From Myoxocephalus aenaeus (taxonomy: Eukaryota; Chordata; Actinopteri; Perciformes; Cottidae), in the NCBI GenBank assembly GCA_038501785.1, contig JBAMJR010000053.1, forward strand, positions 2,188,001 to 2,252,000: DNA of 64,000 nt, read 5' to 3'. Under the pieces are notes generated by a model. The model was not told where the DNA came from and made no database searches. It saw only the letters and a list, made by a program, of their open reading frames with translations. Shown here one piece after another: positions 25,276 through 34,300 of the stretch; position 1 is the first letter of the stretch, and every line of letters begins with the position of its first letter. The translations under genes were made by a program, and so were the position numbers.

Positions 25276-27018
25276 AGCGGGCTCCAGGTGTGCAGGTGTT
25301 GTTGTCTGTGACCAGACTGCAGGTGGCTCAGTGAGCAGTGCACGTTCCTAGTTGTCCGCTCCAGGTCAGTTTAAAGTAGAGACGAGCAGCCGGCGGGCCG
25401 CACAGTCCTGCGTGGCTAAATAGCGGCGCTAACGGTGAACACACACGGAGGTCGCACCGAGTTACACTAGGATGCGTTCAAGAGCTCCGTTTGGTAAAAG
25501 AAATCTTCTTGGAAGATGTCGTTTTTGATGAGACATTTAGATAAGTACAGGAGATGTATTACTTCCTAACACTAGCAGCTTATACATTTTATTTTTTTTA
25601 TTAAGCAAATATTGAAACAAAAATATAATAATTTATTTCCTAATTGTGTTTGTGTTTTTAAGGAAATGACAACAATAGAATAGCAGTTTACAATAAAGAA
25701 AACAGAAACTTTGGATAGTTTACACTGAGAATTATTCATGAGCTCATAGTTTGGGGTTTTCCGCCTGCTTCCACGATATCAGAATCAGAATCAGAAACTG
25801 TTTATTAGCCAGGAATGTTTTCACAAACGAGGAATTTTACGAGGCGGAAGGTGCATACATTGGACATGGACATGGACATGGACATGGACATGGGACGTAA
25901 GACGAGACAAACAACAATCAACGATAACAACAGTGCAGTGGGTATTAAATAAGTGTAAGATAAGAAAGTGCTCAGACAACAGATACTCCTCAACACCTTC
26001 ATGAGGCGATGGGTGTGATGTCGGACGTGTTTTCCAGCTGGTTCTCCTGCCGCCTCCCATGTGACCAAAGCATGAGTCGGCGCAGCTCTAAAGGGCGCAG
26101 GTCATCTAAAGATGAGGAAACGTCTCGTTTAGTGACGACACTCTTTGTTCTTTTTCCTCTCTCAGAACCGGACCAACATGACGTACGAGAAGATGTCGCG
26201 AGCACTGAGACACTACTACAAGCTGAACATTATCAGGAAGGAGCCTGGACAAAGACTTCTATTCAGGTATATACATTTAACCTTTGAAAATCTAATCCCC
26301 CCTTAGGGGGGGAGACTGAGTGATTGTTAAATAAAACTGTAAATCATAGCTTGTTTTATGAAAAAAATGCCCAAAACTGCTGTATTTGGATTTATTGAAC
26401 ACCATAAGTAATATACAAGTGAAATATATGGTTTGGTACATGAGGAAATTCAAATGTCACAAATGTGGGCAAATGCAAATTTTGGAGACCTCGCCTGAAT
26501 TTTCTTTGTACTAAACCCTCTCTCTGTTCACATATTGTGTTGTGATTTGGGTTAGAGTTGGACCTTACAGCTGCATCATTTCAAAGAAATTTTTTCTAGG
26601 CGGACCTGAAACCTTTTCATTTCTGCTGTGTATCATCTTCATTTACTCTTAACCAGTAACATATAGACTGATATTTACACATCGGAACAACATCTCACAT
26701 GTGTACCTTTACCATTATAAGACCAAAATTACTCAAATAGCCCTAGTGGTTGCAGAGATACACTCTTTTTAGTTTGGGTATGCAATTTTTGAGGAAAGGG
26801 CCTAAACATAGGTGACACCTTTCTAAATAAAGTCGTCCACACTGCTCATGACTCTTTTGGGATCTGTTCCACGACAGATGTTGTTTTCTTTTAATGAATG
26901 TGTCACGTTCCTCAGGTTCATGAAGACTCCCGACGAGATAATGAACGGACAGACGGACCGGCTGGAGCACATGGAGTCCGACACAGACGAACAAATCTAC
27001 ATCAAAGAGGAATGCTGA
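3525..27018 (+). CDS. etv6: ETS-family transcriptional repressor ETV6 (TEL), whole gene span, 8 coding exons
   Basis: The joined coding exons are 3525-3554, 7009-7138, 19706-19870, 22575-22709, 24270-24890, 25047-25189, 26166-26266 and 26916-27018: 1428 nt, 475 residues plus stop, against 452 in human. Every junction is GT-AG and in phase. Residues about 50-133 form the pointed/SAM domain (WCREDVAQWLRWAEKEF, MNGKALLLLTKEDFRYRSP), which polymerises in TEL. Residues about 362-450 form the ETS domain (LLWDYVYQLLSDSRYENYIR, MSRALRHYYKLNI) with the DNA-contacting arginines R420 and R423, equivalent to human R396 and R399. Between them lies a low-complexity linker with the conserved blocks MYPLSVSP, RVIQLMPSAIM and PVSPPEEPQIPIGRIA. 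Internal exons 2, 3, 4, 6 and 7 are the same length as in human ETV6. ETV6 acts in the nucleus as a repressor needed for haematopoiesis. ETV7 is excluded by the linker blocks and the C terminus. Confidence 0.97.
3719..3767. repeat. (TG)n microsatellite, etv6 intron 1
   Basis: About 24 uninterrupted TG units, 165 bp downstream of the exon 1 donor. Confidence 0.97.
5612..5643. repeat. (GT)n microsatellite ending in GCGCGC
   Basis: About 13 GT units followed by an alternating GC stretch; alternating purine-pyrimidine sequence that could adopt Z-DNA. Confidence 0.95.
7009..7138 (+). CDS. etv6: etv6 exon 2
   Basis: 130 nt, phase 0 in and phase 1 out, exactly the human exon 2 length. It encodes QERSSFSPSANPLP, a Ser/Pro/Ala-rich stretch, then RMEDEPARLPAHL. 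The methionine at residue 42 (ATG 7102-7104) corresponds to human Met43, the known alternative initiation site that yields the shorter TEL isoform. The donor GTGAGT is followed within six bases by a long CA repeat. Confidence 0.93.
7145..7227. repeat. (CA)n microsatellite abutting the etv6 exon 2 donor
   Basis: About 83 bp of CA repeats with two CAAA interruptions near the right end. It starts at +7 of the intron, directly behind the GTGAGT donor. Confidence 0.97.
9784..9832. repeat. (GGA)n tract followed by a G run
   Basis: About ten GGA/GAG units, then an 11-12 nt run of G. It is strongly purine-biased and a potential G-quadruplex or triplex-forming sequence. Confidence 0.9.
10735..10905 (+). 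repeat. Teleost interspersed repeat (GCTAAGCTAAGCTAACC family), copy 1
   Basis: GGACAGAGCCAGTCTATCTG, then GATGCTAAGCTAAGCTAACC and AGCTGCGGTG, then GACATGTGAGGTATCAAT are hallmarks of a very abundant fish repeat. The same family occurs in reverse orientation near 38757-38935. A poly(T) run precedes it at 10718-10732. Confidence 0.7.
10948..11283. mobile_element. MITE with perfect 26-bp terminal inverted repeats, copy 1
   Basis: The 336-bp element starts CCGTACTTTTCGGGTTATAA and ends with its exact reverse complement: 26 bp of perfect TIR, ending in AGCCGCT on the left. It is flanked by TA on both sides (10946-10947 and 11284-11285), as expected for a TA target duplication of the Tc1/mariner/pogo type. 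The interior is GC-rich with no ORF and ends in a CAG-CGCTAGCTAG tandem array. A near-identical copy lies at 48569-48924. The superfamily assignment is inferred from TSD length only. Confidence 0.88.
12042..12630. repeat. Cluster of GT, C and CA microsatellites
   Basis: Within 590 bp of etv6 intron 2 there are GT tracts at about 12042-12092 and 12191-12250, a C15 run at 12272-12286 fused to (CA)15 at 12287-12316, a (GT)42 tract at 12394-12477, and a further (GT)n at 12583-12630. GT and CA blocks on the same strand are mutually complementary and could pair as hairpins. Confidence 0.95.
13999..14049. repeat. (GT)n microsatellite
   Basis: About 25 GT units in etv6 intron 2. A second tract of about 17 units follows at 14407-14440. 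Confidence 0.95.
14563..14618. repeat. (TCC)n pyrimidine tract
   Basis: Imperfect CCTCCCTCCTCC-type repeats ending in pure CTC units. A further (CTC)n tract is at 17262-17283. Confidence 0.9.
16019..16243. repeat. (GT)n at 16019-16043 and (CA)n at 16179-16243
   Basis: Two microsatellites of opposite phase, 136 bp apart on the same strand, in etv6 intron 2. Confidence 0.95.
18093..18125. repeat. Poly(G) homopolymer of 33 nt
   Basis: An uninterrupted run of 33 G on the plus strand, flanked by GGGT and TGGAGGGGG. The exact length in the genome is uncertain because sequencing and assembly handle such runs poorly. Confidence 0.9.
19706..19870 (+). CDS. etv6: etv6 exon 3 (pointed domain, first half)
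   Basis: 165 nt, phase 1 to 1, the same length as human exon 3. It encodes LQPVFWCREDVAQWLRWAEK and EFALRPITSGSFQMNGKALL, ending KEDFRYRSPHSG. These are helices 1-4 of the PNT/SAM domain, and the human counterpart supplies one polymer interface. Skipping this exon would keep the frame. Confidence 0.97.
19871..22574 (+). other. etv6: etv6 intron 3
   Basis: 2.7 kb, GTACTT donor and TCTGCAG acceptor. It contains a G-run at 21287-21302, (GT)n at 21952-21975, A17 at 22031-22047 and (GAA)n at 22450-22482. No exon or recognisable transposon was found. Confidence 0.8.
22450..22482. repeat. (GAA)n microsatellite
   Basis: About 11 GAA units, 90 bp upstream of the etv6 exon 4 acceptor. GAA tracts can form triplexes and act as splicing enhancers. 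Confidence 0.92.
22575..22709 (+). CDS. etv6: etv6 exon 4 (pointed domain, end)
   Basis: 135 nt, phase 1 to 1, the same length as in human. It encodes DVLYELLQHILKQRKPHVFY, then PSAYFPGNSFHSLPES, completing the last PNT helix and entering the linker. Donor GTCAGT. Confidence 0.97.
22710..24269 (+). other. etv6: etv6 intron 4
   Basis: 1.56 kb, GTCAGT donor and CCACAG acceptor. AT-rich, with no recognised coding or structured element. About 23630-23870 resembles diffuse repeat sequence but no copy is present elsewhere in the window. Confidence 0.75.
24270..24890 (+). CDS. etv6: etv6 exon 5 (central linker)
   Basis: 621 nt against 546 in human, very GC-rich, covering residues 154-361. Conserved blocks are PPTIELRHRSRSP, EEMYPLSVSP, PRVIQLMPSAIMNPLLLSP and SPPEEPQIPIGRIA. 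The extra length comes from low-complexity tracts: a Gly run near residue 285-292, HSHHHHQ at about 309-315, Q5 at 320-324 and Q6 at 328-333. This linker recruits corepressors in human ETV6. The human LDNMIRRLSP segment around Pro214 has no clear counterpart here. Confidence 0.96.
24767..24808 (+). repeat. etv6: Coding CAG tracts in etv6 (poly-Gln)
   Basis: (CAG)5 at 24767-24781, CAT CTA CTG, then (CAG)6 at 24791-24808, encoding Q5-HLL-Q6. The pure CAG codons make this a likely length-polymorphic coding microsatellite. Confidence 0.95.
25047..25189 (+). CDS. etv6: etv6 exon 6 (ETS domain, first part)
   Basis: 143 nt, phase 1 to 0, the same length as in human. It encodes CRLLWDYVYQLLSDSRYENY, IRWEDTESKVFRIMDPNGL and ARLWGNHK: ETS helices 1-2 and the beta strands. 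R393 corresponds to human R369. The donor GTAAAC is followed at once by a long CA repeat. Confidence 0.98.
25194..25273. repeat. (CA)n microsatellite abutting the etv6 exon 6 donor
   Basis: About 40 uninterrupted CA units starting at +5 of the intron, so the donor GTAAAC merges into the repeat. Confidence 0.97.
25781..26090. repeat. Interspersed repeat with ATCAGAATCAGA end and (GGACAT)n core
   Basis: Starts with ATCAGAATCAGAATCAGAAA, then CTGTTTATT and GTTTTCACAAACGAGGAATT, and includes five to six copies of the hexamer GGACAT at 25860-25893. This end structure is widespread in teleost genomes. The coding origin and family are not determined; the right boundary is approximate. Confidence 0.65.
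26166..26266 (+). CDS. etv6: etv6 exon 7 (ETS recognition helix)
   Basis: 101 nt, phase 0 to 2, the same length as in human. It encodes NRTNMTYEKMSRALRHYYKL, then NIIRKEPGQRLLF. The recognition helix with R420 and R423 and the following tyrosines is intact. Confidence 0.98.
26295..26814 (+). repeat. Dispersed ~0.52-kb repeat, copy 1, filling most of etv6 intron 7
   Basis: This segment aligns along its length with 37876-38464. Shared blocks include AAAACTGTAAATCATAG, CTGCTGTATTTGGAT, GACCTCGCCTGAATTTTCT, TTGGGTTAGAGTTGGACCTT and CAAATAGCCCTAGTGGTTG. It starts at a C6/G7 palindrome (CCCCCCTTAGGGGGGG) and takes up about 80% of the 649-bp intron. There is no ORF, and I do not recognise the family. 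Confidence 0.85.
26916..27018 (+). CDS. etv6: etv6 exon 8 (C terminus and stop)
   Basis: Encodes FMKTPDEIMNGQTDRLEHME, then SDTDEQIYIKEEC and TGA at 27016-27018. The human tail has the same order, ending DEQIYQEDEC, and this ending confirms ETV6 rather than ETV7. Confidence 0.97.
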
Positions 27019-27480
27019 GGAACTCTGGGAAAAGGAGTCCATGAACTACTTACTACTACTACAGCCGCTGGATGCCTTTCAGAAGCAGCCGGAACAAGCA
27101 ACGCTGAATCTGGAGTCTGTCCCACGCAGACGGACGTGACATCTCTCGCTCAAAGATTGCCTTGGGATGATATTTTTCCTAAAGTAAAAAAGAAAAAAAA
27201 AGAAAACAGCATCAGTTGTTGTGCTTTTCCCTGATGGACGGAGCTGAACAGACTTTCCCTTTTTTGTTTCTGAATGAACTGCAAAAGCCAATCAAGTTGT
27301 GCTTCTGTCACTTTGATGATGTTATTCTGTCTCCTCACATGCATTATACTGGAGTTTTGCTGTTTGTAAAAAGAAAATTGCGTGCGTGTGTGTGCGTGTG
27401 TGCGTGTGCGTGTGCGTGTGTGTGTGTGTGTGTGGCTGGAATGTTTTCACCATGGAATAAACATTTTTGATCAAACCGAG
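27019..27480 (+). other. etv6: etv6 3'UTR with polyadenylation signal
   Basis: About 460 nt follow the stop. AATAAA at 27456-27461 is the likely polyadenylation signal. Just upstream, 27377-27434 is a GU-rich tract of CGTGTG and TGTG units, a potential site for GU-binding proteins such as CELF1. The cleavage site is estimated at 27475-27490. Longer 3'UTR forms cannot be ruled out. Confidence 0.75.
27456..27461 (+). terminator. etv6: Polyadenylation signal AATAAA of etv6
   Basis: Canonical hexamer 438 nt after the stop codon, followed by T-rich sequence. Confidence 0.75.
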
Positions 27481-27481
27481 T

Positions 27482-28125
27482 TATCCTAGTTCTACTTGTT
27501 CTACTTGTTCTTTATACTGAAGCACCTTTTCCTCTGGTTTAGGCTTCCTGTCTCTCTGCAGGAAAGGACGTTAGCGAGGTGCAACACCCCACTGTGTCCA
27601 CATGGTGGCAGTACTGGACCTTTTTTAATTTGAGACCAGAGCAGCAGAGGCTTCTCTGTGTGCAGTTAATCAAACATGCTCCTCATCTCAAGGGTCATTT
27701 ACGCTTACAGGATTAAATGTTGCACTACAACTTTTTGGGGAGATGGCAAAAATAATCAGATTTTAGTTTTTTTGTCAATGTCCTACATTTGGTGGAATGG
27801 GAAACTTATCACAGTTATCAATTATTCATCTCAATTGTTAATCAAATGTGATTTATGACTTATTAATTGCCATTTTAATGCAGCAATTCTCTAATTGGAG
27901 CCCTGGCAGCTGAGCTATAATACATTATTTTTGCCTTCCTAAATTAATAATAAAATCTGAATCATTCTAATTAGTGAATCACTAATCTACAAATGTCCAA
28001 ATGATCCTTGACTAATAATAATAATAATAATAATAATAACGCAGATCGTCGGCTTGAGAATATCATGACATCACTCATGCTTTTCCATATCTAATTACAT
28101 CATTATTGATTATCACACTGAGCTT
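27482..28125. other. Intergenic region after etv6
   Basis: AT-rich; contains an (ATA)n microsatellite at 28012-28039. No gene recognised. Confidence 0.7.
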
Positions 28126-28345
28126 CACTCGGAGGTGACAACGGAAGCAACGCATCCTCCTTTTCCGGACCAGCGCGTGTGACGTGCAAGTGAACAAACA
28201 GGTGACATCTCCACAATGACACGCACGTGCCCCCTGACTGTAATCAGGATACTTGTAACGCGTCCGCGGCGGAGGTAATAGCGCCGGTGCGCCGCGCGCT
28301 CCGGAGTCTCCATAAAAGTTAGTGCGCGCAGAGCGCAGCTGTCAG
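28126..28345 (+). promoter_or_regulatory. CpG-rich promoter-like segment with TATA-like box
   Basis: The base composition shifts sharply from AT-rich to CpG-rich (CGCGTCCGCGGCGGAGG, GCGCCGGTGCGCCGCGCGC). CATAAAAG at 28311-28318 is a plausible TATA box, placing initiation near 28340. A promoter is inferred from composition and from the splice donor about 480 bp downstream. Confidence 0.55.
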
Positions 28346-28825
28346 ACCGGGGAGAGACCGCGCACCGAAGTGATCGACCGGGATCGATCCCACTTTGACA
28401 CATTATCACACCCGACTCAGTGCGCCGTGATCCCGTACAGGGGAGGGTGGGTGTGTGTGTGAGTGTTCCGCCGCCAGCAGGACGCAGCTGAAGCGGGCTG
28501 CTTCTGGACTATAACGGAATAAAGAGACGGAGGAGGTGCAGGAGGATCTCGGCTGAGCGGCGGATGAGACGCCAACGCTGCCGAACAGGAAGACTCGTGT
28601 CTGGTTCTGACAAGGCTGTTTGATTTCATCCGGGAAGAAGACAAAAGAAGAAAAGAAGAAGAAATAAATAAATAAAAGGCAATCACTCCCGTTTTTTTTC
28701 TTTCCTTGCGCCAGTCCAGGACGCAAATGTCTCCACATCACAGAGAAACCACTGGATTGTAGCAGCAGCCCCACCGATGGTTTGAGAGGGCGTTAAGGTG
28801 CGGGAAGGGAGTGGGACTATTACAG
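28340..28825 (+). other. Probable non-coding first exon (candidate 5'UTR exon of the tafa2-like gene)
   Basis: The segment lies between the putative initiation site and a strong donor, TTACAG|GTAAGA, at 28825/28826. It has no long open frame but has short upstream ORFs: ATG 28564 to TGA 28623 (19 residues), ATG 28727 to TAG 28762 (11 residues) and ATG 28777 to TGA 28785 (2 residues). The next plus-strand coding exon in the window is the signal-peptide exon at 63710. TAFA genes typically have non-coding leader exons and long introns, so this could be its leader. It may equally belong to a non-coding RNA. Confidence 0.45.
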
Positions 28826-29125
28826 GTAAGACCCCGAAGCCCGTTTCCTGCCCTCTTTAGGGGCTGTAGGAGTTCCCGCCGGCGTAGTGCGCACAGAAAG
28901 CGCTCAGTGTTTTATTGTAGAGCATCAATATGGACCCAGGTCTGGAACTGGTACTGGTTTCAATATCACTCCTCATTCTTTTGAGGCTTACATTTATACT
29001 TTTCATTTTTATTCTTCAGATTCTTAAAATATATTTCTTAAAACAGGAGAACACTTTCCTCCATCAGATGCATCTGATTTCTTGCAGTCATTCTTGTACA
29101 CAGTGCAATGATGCTTCATACTTGT

Positions 29126-29175
<50 letters not shown>

Positions 29176-29300
29176 ATTTCAATTTTATTTGACAAATGCT
29201 AGATTTAGTTTTCCACCATCATGAGCTCTTTGAAGCGTGACCTCGTCAAAGTGTGCAGCAGATAAACACCATGCAGCCTAAAGACATGTCCCCGTCTCCG

Positions 29301-29302
<2 letters not shown>

Positions 29303-29351
<49 letters not shown>
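29303..29351. repeat. (TA)n microsatellite
   Basis: About 25 TA units; could extrude as a cruciform. Confidence 0.95.
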
Positions 29352-29354
<3 letters not shown>

Positions 29355-29554
29355 AGATCTCTGTTCTACTTTCTAGTCTTCATTAAAGCTCAACACAGCG
29401 GATGCTGGTGTGTAAACCTCTGACTGTCTGTGTGTAACAGCGAAGTCAACTCATTTTAATAAAGCGACGTATCGATATGACCTCCTGCACCGAGACTAAT
29501 GTCAGCACCTGAAGTCCTGTGATGATGAAATACAGTGACACAGCTGCAGGAGGT

Positions 29555-29555
29555 A

Positions 29556-29610
<55 letters not shown>
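29555..29610. repeat. (CA)n microsatellite
   Basis: About 28 CA units. Confidence 0.95.
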
Positions 29611-29613
<3 letters not shown>

Positions 29614-31237
29614 TGTTTTTCAAAGTACAACAGGAACAAGATGACATGCCGTCAGTTTACAACAACACCGGGATGGAAAGGACAACAGGAGTAGACTGGA
29701 GACAGAAATGAAACACGCAGGATGCAGGTGTGCAGGTTGTAGTGTAATGCATACATTACTCACCGGTGGAGCCGCTCAAAGAACAACCACCCACCTCTCC
29801 CACTGCGTTAATTACATAAGCAGACGTGCACGGTTGTGAATGAACTTCCTCCTTCCTCACCTTTCCGCTGACCTTTCAGTGTAACACCACAAAGGGCCCA
29901 TGTCATAAACTGTTGAGCCAATTAAGGTGACGAATGAGAACATTTGTGCCTTTTTAAAAAACAGACACTCTGAATTAAACAAACTGTAAAACTACAATCG
30001 CTGCTTCCACTTCTACTGCGGCCGCTCTTCCCACTCGGTAGCTGTAGGACTTTTATTAAACCCGAGAGAAGTTTGTGCAGCAGAACCTTTTCTTCTTTGT
30101 TACCATATTAATATTCTCATGACTCCTCAGATTCATCTTGAGGCTTTTTGGAGGGCCCGAACCCCGTAGTTTATATATGAATAGTCACAAACAACCTGAA
30201 TGTATAATATACATCACAGGGTTTATTGTTGTAGTACCCTTACTGGTAATAGAGTATTTATACATGAGTGAATGGGACTCTCACTTGGATCCAGGGTATA
30301 TTCTTGTATAAACTGTCTCTCGGCACACAGCAGAAGGATTCAGCAAATCGCACATGACGTCACCTGGCAACCTGAAGCAGCTTTTTCAGCAGCCAGCAGC
30401 TACTTCCTACGAACTGGCAGCCCAGTCGGTCCCCAGTTAGCCGGAGGCCCGAGCAGCGTGGATGATGGGGTTTGGGGCTCCGTGGCTCGCTGGCTCGGGT
30501 CAGACCGGTTCCCCCTCCATCTGGGCGACCCGGTTGCCGGCTGTCTGGCCAGCGCCAGGCGGATCGGCCAATGTCACCTTTTGTCTTTTCTCTTTCGGCG
30601 GGTCGCGTGACCTCGTCCTCGCGCTGCCTCGACCATTGATCCAAAGCCATGACGCCGAGGCGTCACGGCCCGCTGCTGCTCGCCGACAAGGTCGACTCGG
30701 CGCTGCCGCCCGAACAGCTGGGGACCTGCAGCACAGCGGCGGTGGGGGGTCTTTGACTCAGTCTGTCTTTGCGGTGGCTAAATTAATGAATTCATGAATT
30801 CACTTTTTTTTTTTCACAATACATTTTGGACCTGCATTTACAAATCAGTGGTTTGGAAAGACTGCGATAGTTACAGTATGAAGCACTGTAACTGGAGCGG
30901 ATGAAGTAAGATATTATTAAAACGCACAACACAAAGTTATGTTTTCCATTTAATGTGTTATAGCATCATCCTGTAAGGGGCGACACGTATCTATAGTCTG
31001 ACACGAAAAACTTTTTTAACATTTGAACAATTTTTAAACTCCTTCAATACAAAGTAAACACATATTAACTAACTCTAATTACATGTAATTGTTACGGTAG
31101 AAAACCTAACAGGTGTAGGTCCTGGTATTGTGCAGGCTGGCGCACTGGAAGACCCGAATAGTGGTAACCCACAGCCTGTGAAACCATACAAAACTCTTGT
31201 GGGACTCTACTGCCTGATGACCAAGCTTAGCCTTTTG

Positions 31238-31305
31238 AGGTCAATGCCCAACCTTAACTATTCAAGGTCAATGCCCAACCTTAACTATTAGAGGTGAATG
31301 CCGGC
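31238..31305. repeat. 27-bp tandem repeat, about 2.5 copies
   Basis: AGGTCAATGCCCAACCTTAA and CTATT(C/A)(A/G) repeat with period 27, starting at 31238, 31265 and 31292; the third copy is partial (AGGTGAATGCC). Confidence 0.85.
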
Positions 31306-34300
31306 CATCGAGACATGAGCCCTTGAATAGAACAGAACCATCATTAATGTCATTAGTAACATCTGTGCTTTTTCTTCTTTGATAGATCTAAACCTCTGCT
31401 GTGAGAAAAGCCTAGAGGGAGCGCTATAGGTGTTGGTTTTGTTCCCTCTGGACAGAGCCGGTAGTGCAGTGGTTCTGCAGGCCGTCTTGTTCTTCTTCTT
31501 TCTGTGTGGTGTACGCATGTTGTCGCTGTGCCTGCGTGAGCGTTCTCCAGGTGCAACAGTTTCCTCTTCTAGTTAAAAAACATGCAGGTTAGGATAATCC
31601 TCTAACATTGCCTGTGGGCCCCTGAGATTAACCGGAGACCTGTCCACTCCCGCCTCTCGCCCAATGTCAGCCACTCCAGACCCCCCTGCCGCTATCAAGG
31701 ATAAGCAGGTATAGCTAATGCATGGATGGAAATATTATTCATTATTACAACACAAAAGGTTACTTTTAGTAGTAGATGATTTGTAAACTGTGATGTGAAT
31801 AGTTACACTTCTGGCTCCAGCTGGCTCCGGCTCTCTCGTCAGCGTGTTTATGTGAGGGACAGACTGAAAAAGGTCTCCACAATATTCCCTCTGTTTGTGT
31901 TTGTTGACGAGGCGTCATCTCTGATACGGGTGCTGACGCCGTGGGAGGCAACCGAACTGTGAACAGATTCCACGTCTGAATTGGCTTAAGCCGTTACCTT
32001 GATACCGAGCAATCTGCAGCAGCACGTCGTCGCCGGTTTCAAGTAAATGCTTTGAATTGGTGAAACCGCAGCGGCATCAGAGACATGATGGCATTGCAAC
32101 TGGCACGCTGGCACGTTCCTCATTGTTCTAAGAGAACAGTGCTGGAGATGAGACTGGACATGTTGGATTTCTCCACTGTCGCTCCAGATGAAAGCCCAGA
32201 GAGGAGGTCAGGTGCTTTCTTCTCCTGAAACTATGGGATTTTTGTAAAATATCGGCGGCTGATTGGCACCCACTGAGCGGGTGTTTGATGTAAGTAGGAA
32301 GCGAGGGCTTCCTCCCCCCCCCCACTCTCTCTTTCACATTCTATTTGATCTGCGGCTCGTTCTGCTCTCGCTCTCAGTTTCATTTGGAGTAAAAAATTAC
32401 CAGCCTTTGAATAAACAGGAGCTCTGCAGAAAATACAAAATAATAAAAGGTTCTTCTGCATTTTCCCCTTTGACCTTTGTCTTCTTCTGCTGACTAATCT
32501 TCTGATTATATTTCTGTCTCACTTTCCTTTGTTTTGACTGGTCCTATCCCTGGCTTTAATATTGGCTGCTGTGGACTTGCGTTCAGTATAAAGTGTGAGA
32601 ACCACTATTTGGCCTTAAACACCCTTCAACCACTCTGCTGTAAACTCTGGATACCCACACATGTGACCCAGAGGTTGTTGGTTCTAATCCCCTCACCTGC
32701 TTGGTGAGTTCTGGTCTGTCGATACCAAAGTAAAAAAAGAAATCATATTGCGATGTTGTTTTTTTGGCAGTATGGCCAGATGTTCAGACACAGATCTGGC
32801 AATATTGTCTTCATACTAATTTTAAAAACTATGTTTTGTTTACGCATTAAATAATTTATAGACTGAAAAATGGGCCCATTAGTAGAATATGAAGATGAAG
32901 ATCCCTCTTAATGAGCCAGCATTGATCAAACAATAGCCACTTTTTTTATATAGTAGTTCACAATTGGATTGTCTCTTTTTTTAAAATACTTGCAGGCTCT
33001 GAGCTTTCTTTACGACCTTGATAACAAAAATCTAATGTGGACCATTCATACTCTTTTATTCATAACTATGTATTCAAGTGGATCTTTTTTTTTGTTTTGA
33101 CAAAGGGCGGGATCGACCTGACTTGAATTGGGACCGCTGTGATTACAGGGTTAATCACAGCGGTTAATCACACCTGTAAGACAATTAGAATGCCATATTT
33201 ACCATAATTTCCCTCAACCACATGATTGCTGCCATCTTTAACATTTCCACAGTCAAGTTAAATGAACTAAACACTTATCACCAAATGAAAAATAAAGTTA
33301 AAAGCTACCCCCAAATTGTCACCCTGGTGTACAACTTTGACCATGCTCAGTCCAGTAGCACATTTTAAAAACGCGATGGGAAATTACAGAATGACTTTGA
33401 AATAATTGTCTTTGTAAACGTCTTTCTTTCTACAAAATCTGCACAAGACAACTGTGTAGTTAATGTTAGGGAAAGATTATACTTTTAGCTATTAATCACA
33501 TCAATGCTATTGGTGAATAAAATGTGATAGTAATTCATAAGAATGGCGACAACACCTCCCCAAAGAAGACTGAAACAAAGGAATATTCCTTTCCCCTCTT
33601 AAAGAAATGGAGCGACTTGAAGTTGAATGTCATGTTTTGCAGCAGTGATCAGCTGGCCGGTCCTTTCTCCAGAAGTGAAGCCTTTAAAAAAAAAAAAAAA
33701 AATGGACTTCTGCTTTCTGCGCACATGCTTCGACGGTCTACATTTCTGTCGTCCCAGAATCCTCCTCTTTGGGGACAGCCCTGGTCTTTGTAGTTGGTGA
33801 TCACGCTGTCCTCCCACTCATCAAACAGCCCTACTCCAGTTAACTGTGATCCTATTCCATGCAGGGGGAGAAGGAAAGGAGGAGACAGACGACGAGCGAG
33901 AGGAACTGAAAACGACAGTGAGAGAAAGCGGAGATTCGCTGGTGTGTGTCCGGGGTTTTCTTCCCCGCGCGGGGCGTTTTATCTCTTCGGCAGCGTCTTA
34001 GCGTTGCTCTGTGTGTGGCCCAGTGGCTCATGAACATGTGCCCGTCACGCAGGATGAGTCTAGCCTCCGACAGCCTCCAAACAAATGTGCATTTTAGGCC
34101 GCAGAAACATCTTCTTCCCTCCCCTTCTCCTATCTCCCACCCGTCCCCTCCCCTCCACATTTCGATGGCTGATGGTTTGTGCAGAGCTGTGGGCCTCCAG
34201 TACTTTCATGATGCGAGCTAAACCCATCTGGGACTCAATATCCTGTTTACCAGCTCTCAGCACTCTGAAAACCACAACAATACTGAGCTGAGGCAGAAGT

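Larger units (their letters stand above)
25190..26165 (+). other. etv6: etv6 intron 6
   Basis: A 976-bp phase-0 intron within the ETS coding region. It begins with a donor fused to an ~80-bp CA repeat and carries a teleost-type interspersed repeat at about 25781-26090 running almost to the acceptor. Confidence 0.85.

Noticed and set aside
30272..30797. GC-rich segment with overlapping open frames on both strands.
   Set aside because: The frames lack any recognisable domain, splice structure or codon-use signal; open frames are expected in GC-rich DNA.
32670..32700. GGTTCTAATCCCC resembles a tRNA/SINE B box.
   Set aside because: No matching A box or second copy in the window; flanking sequence does not fold as a tRNA.
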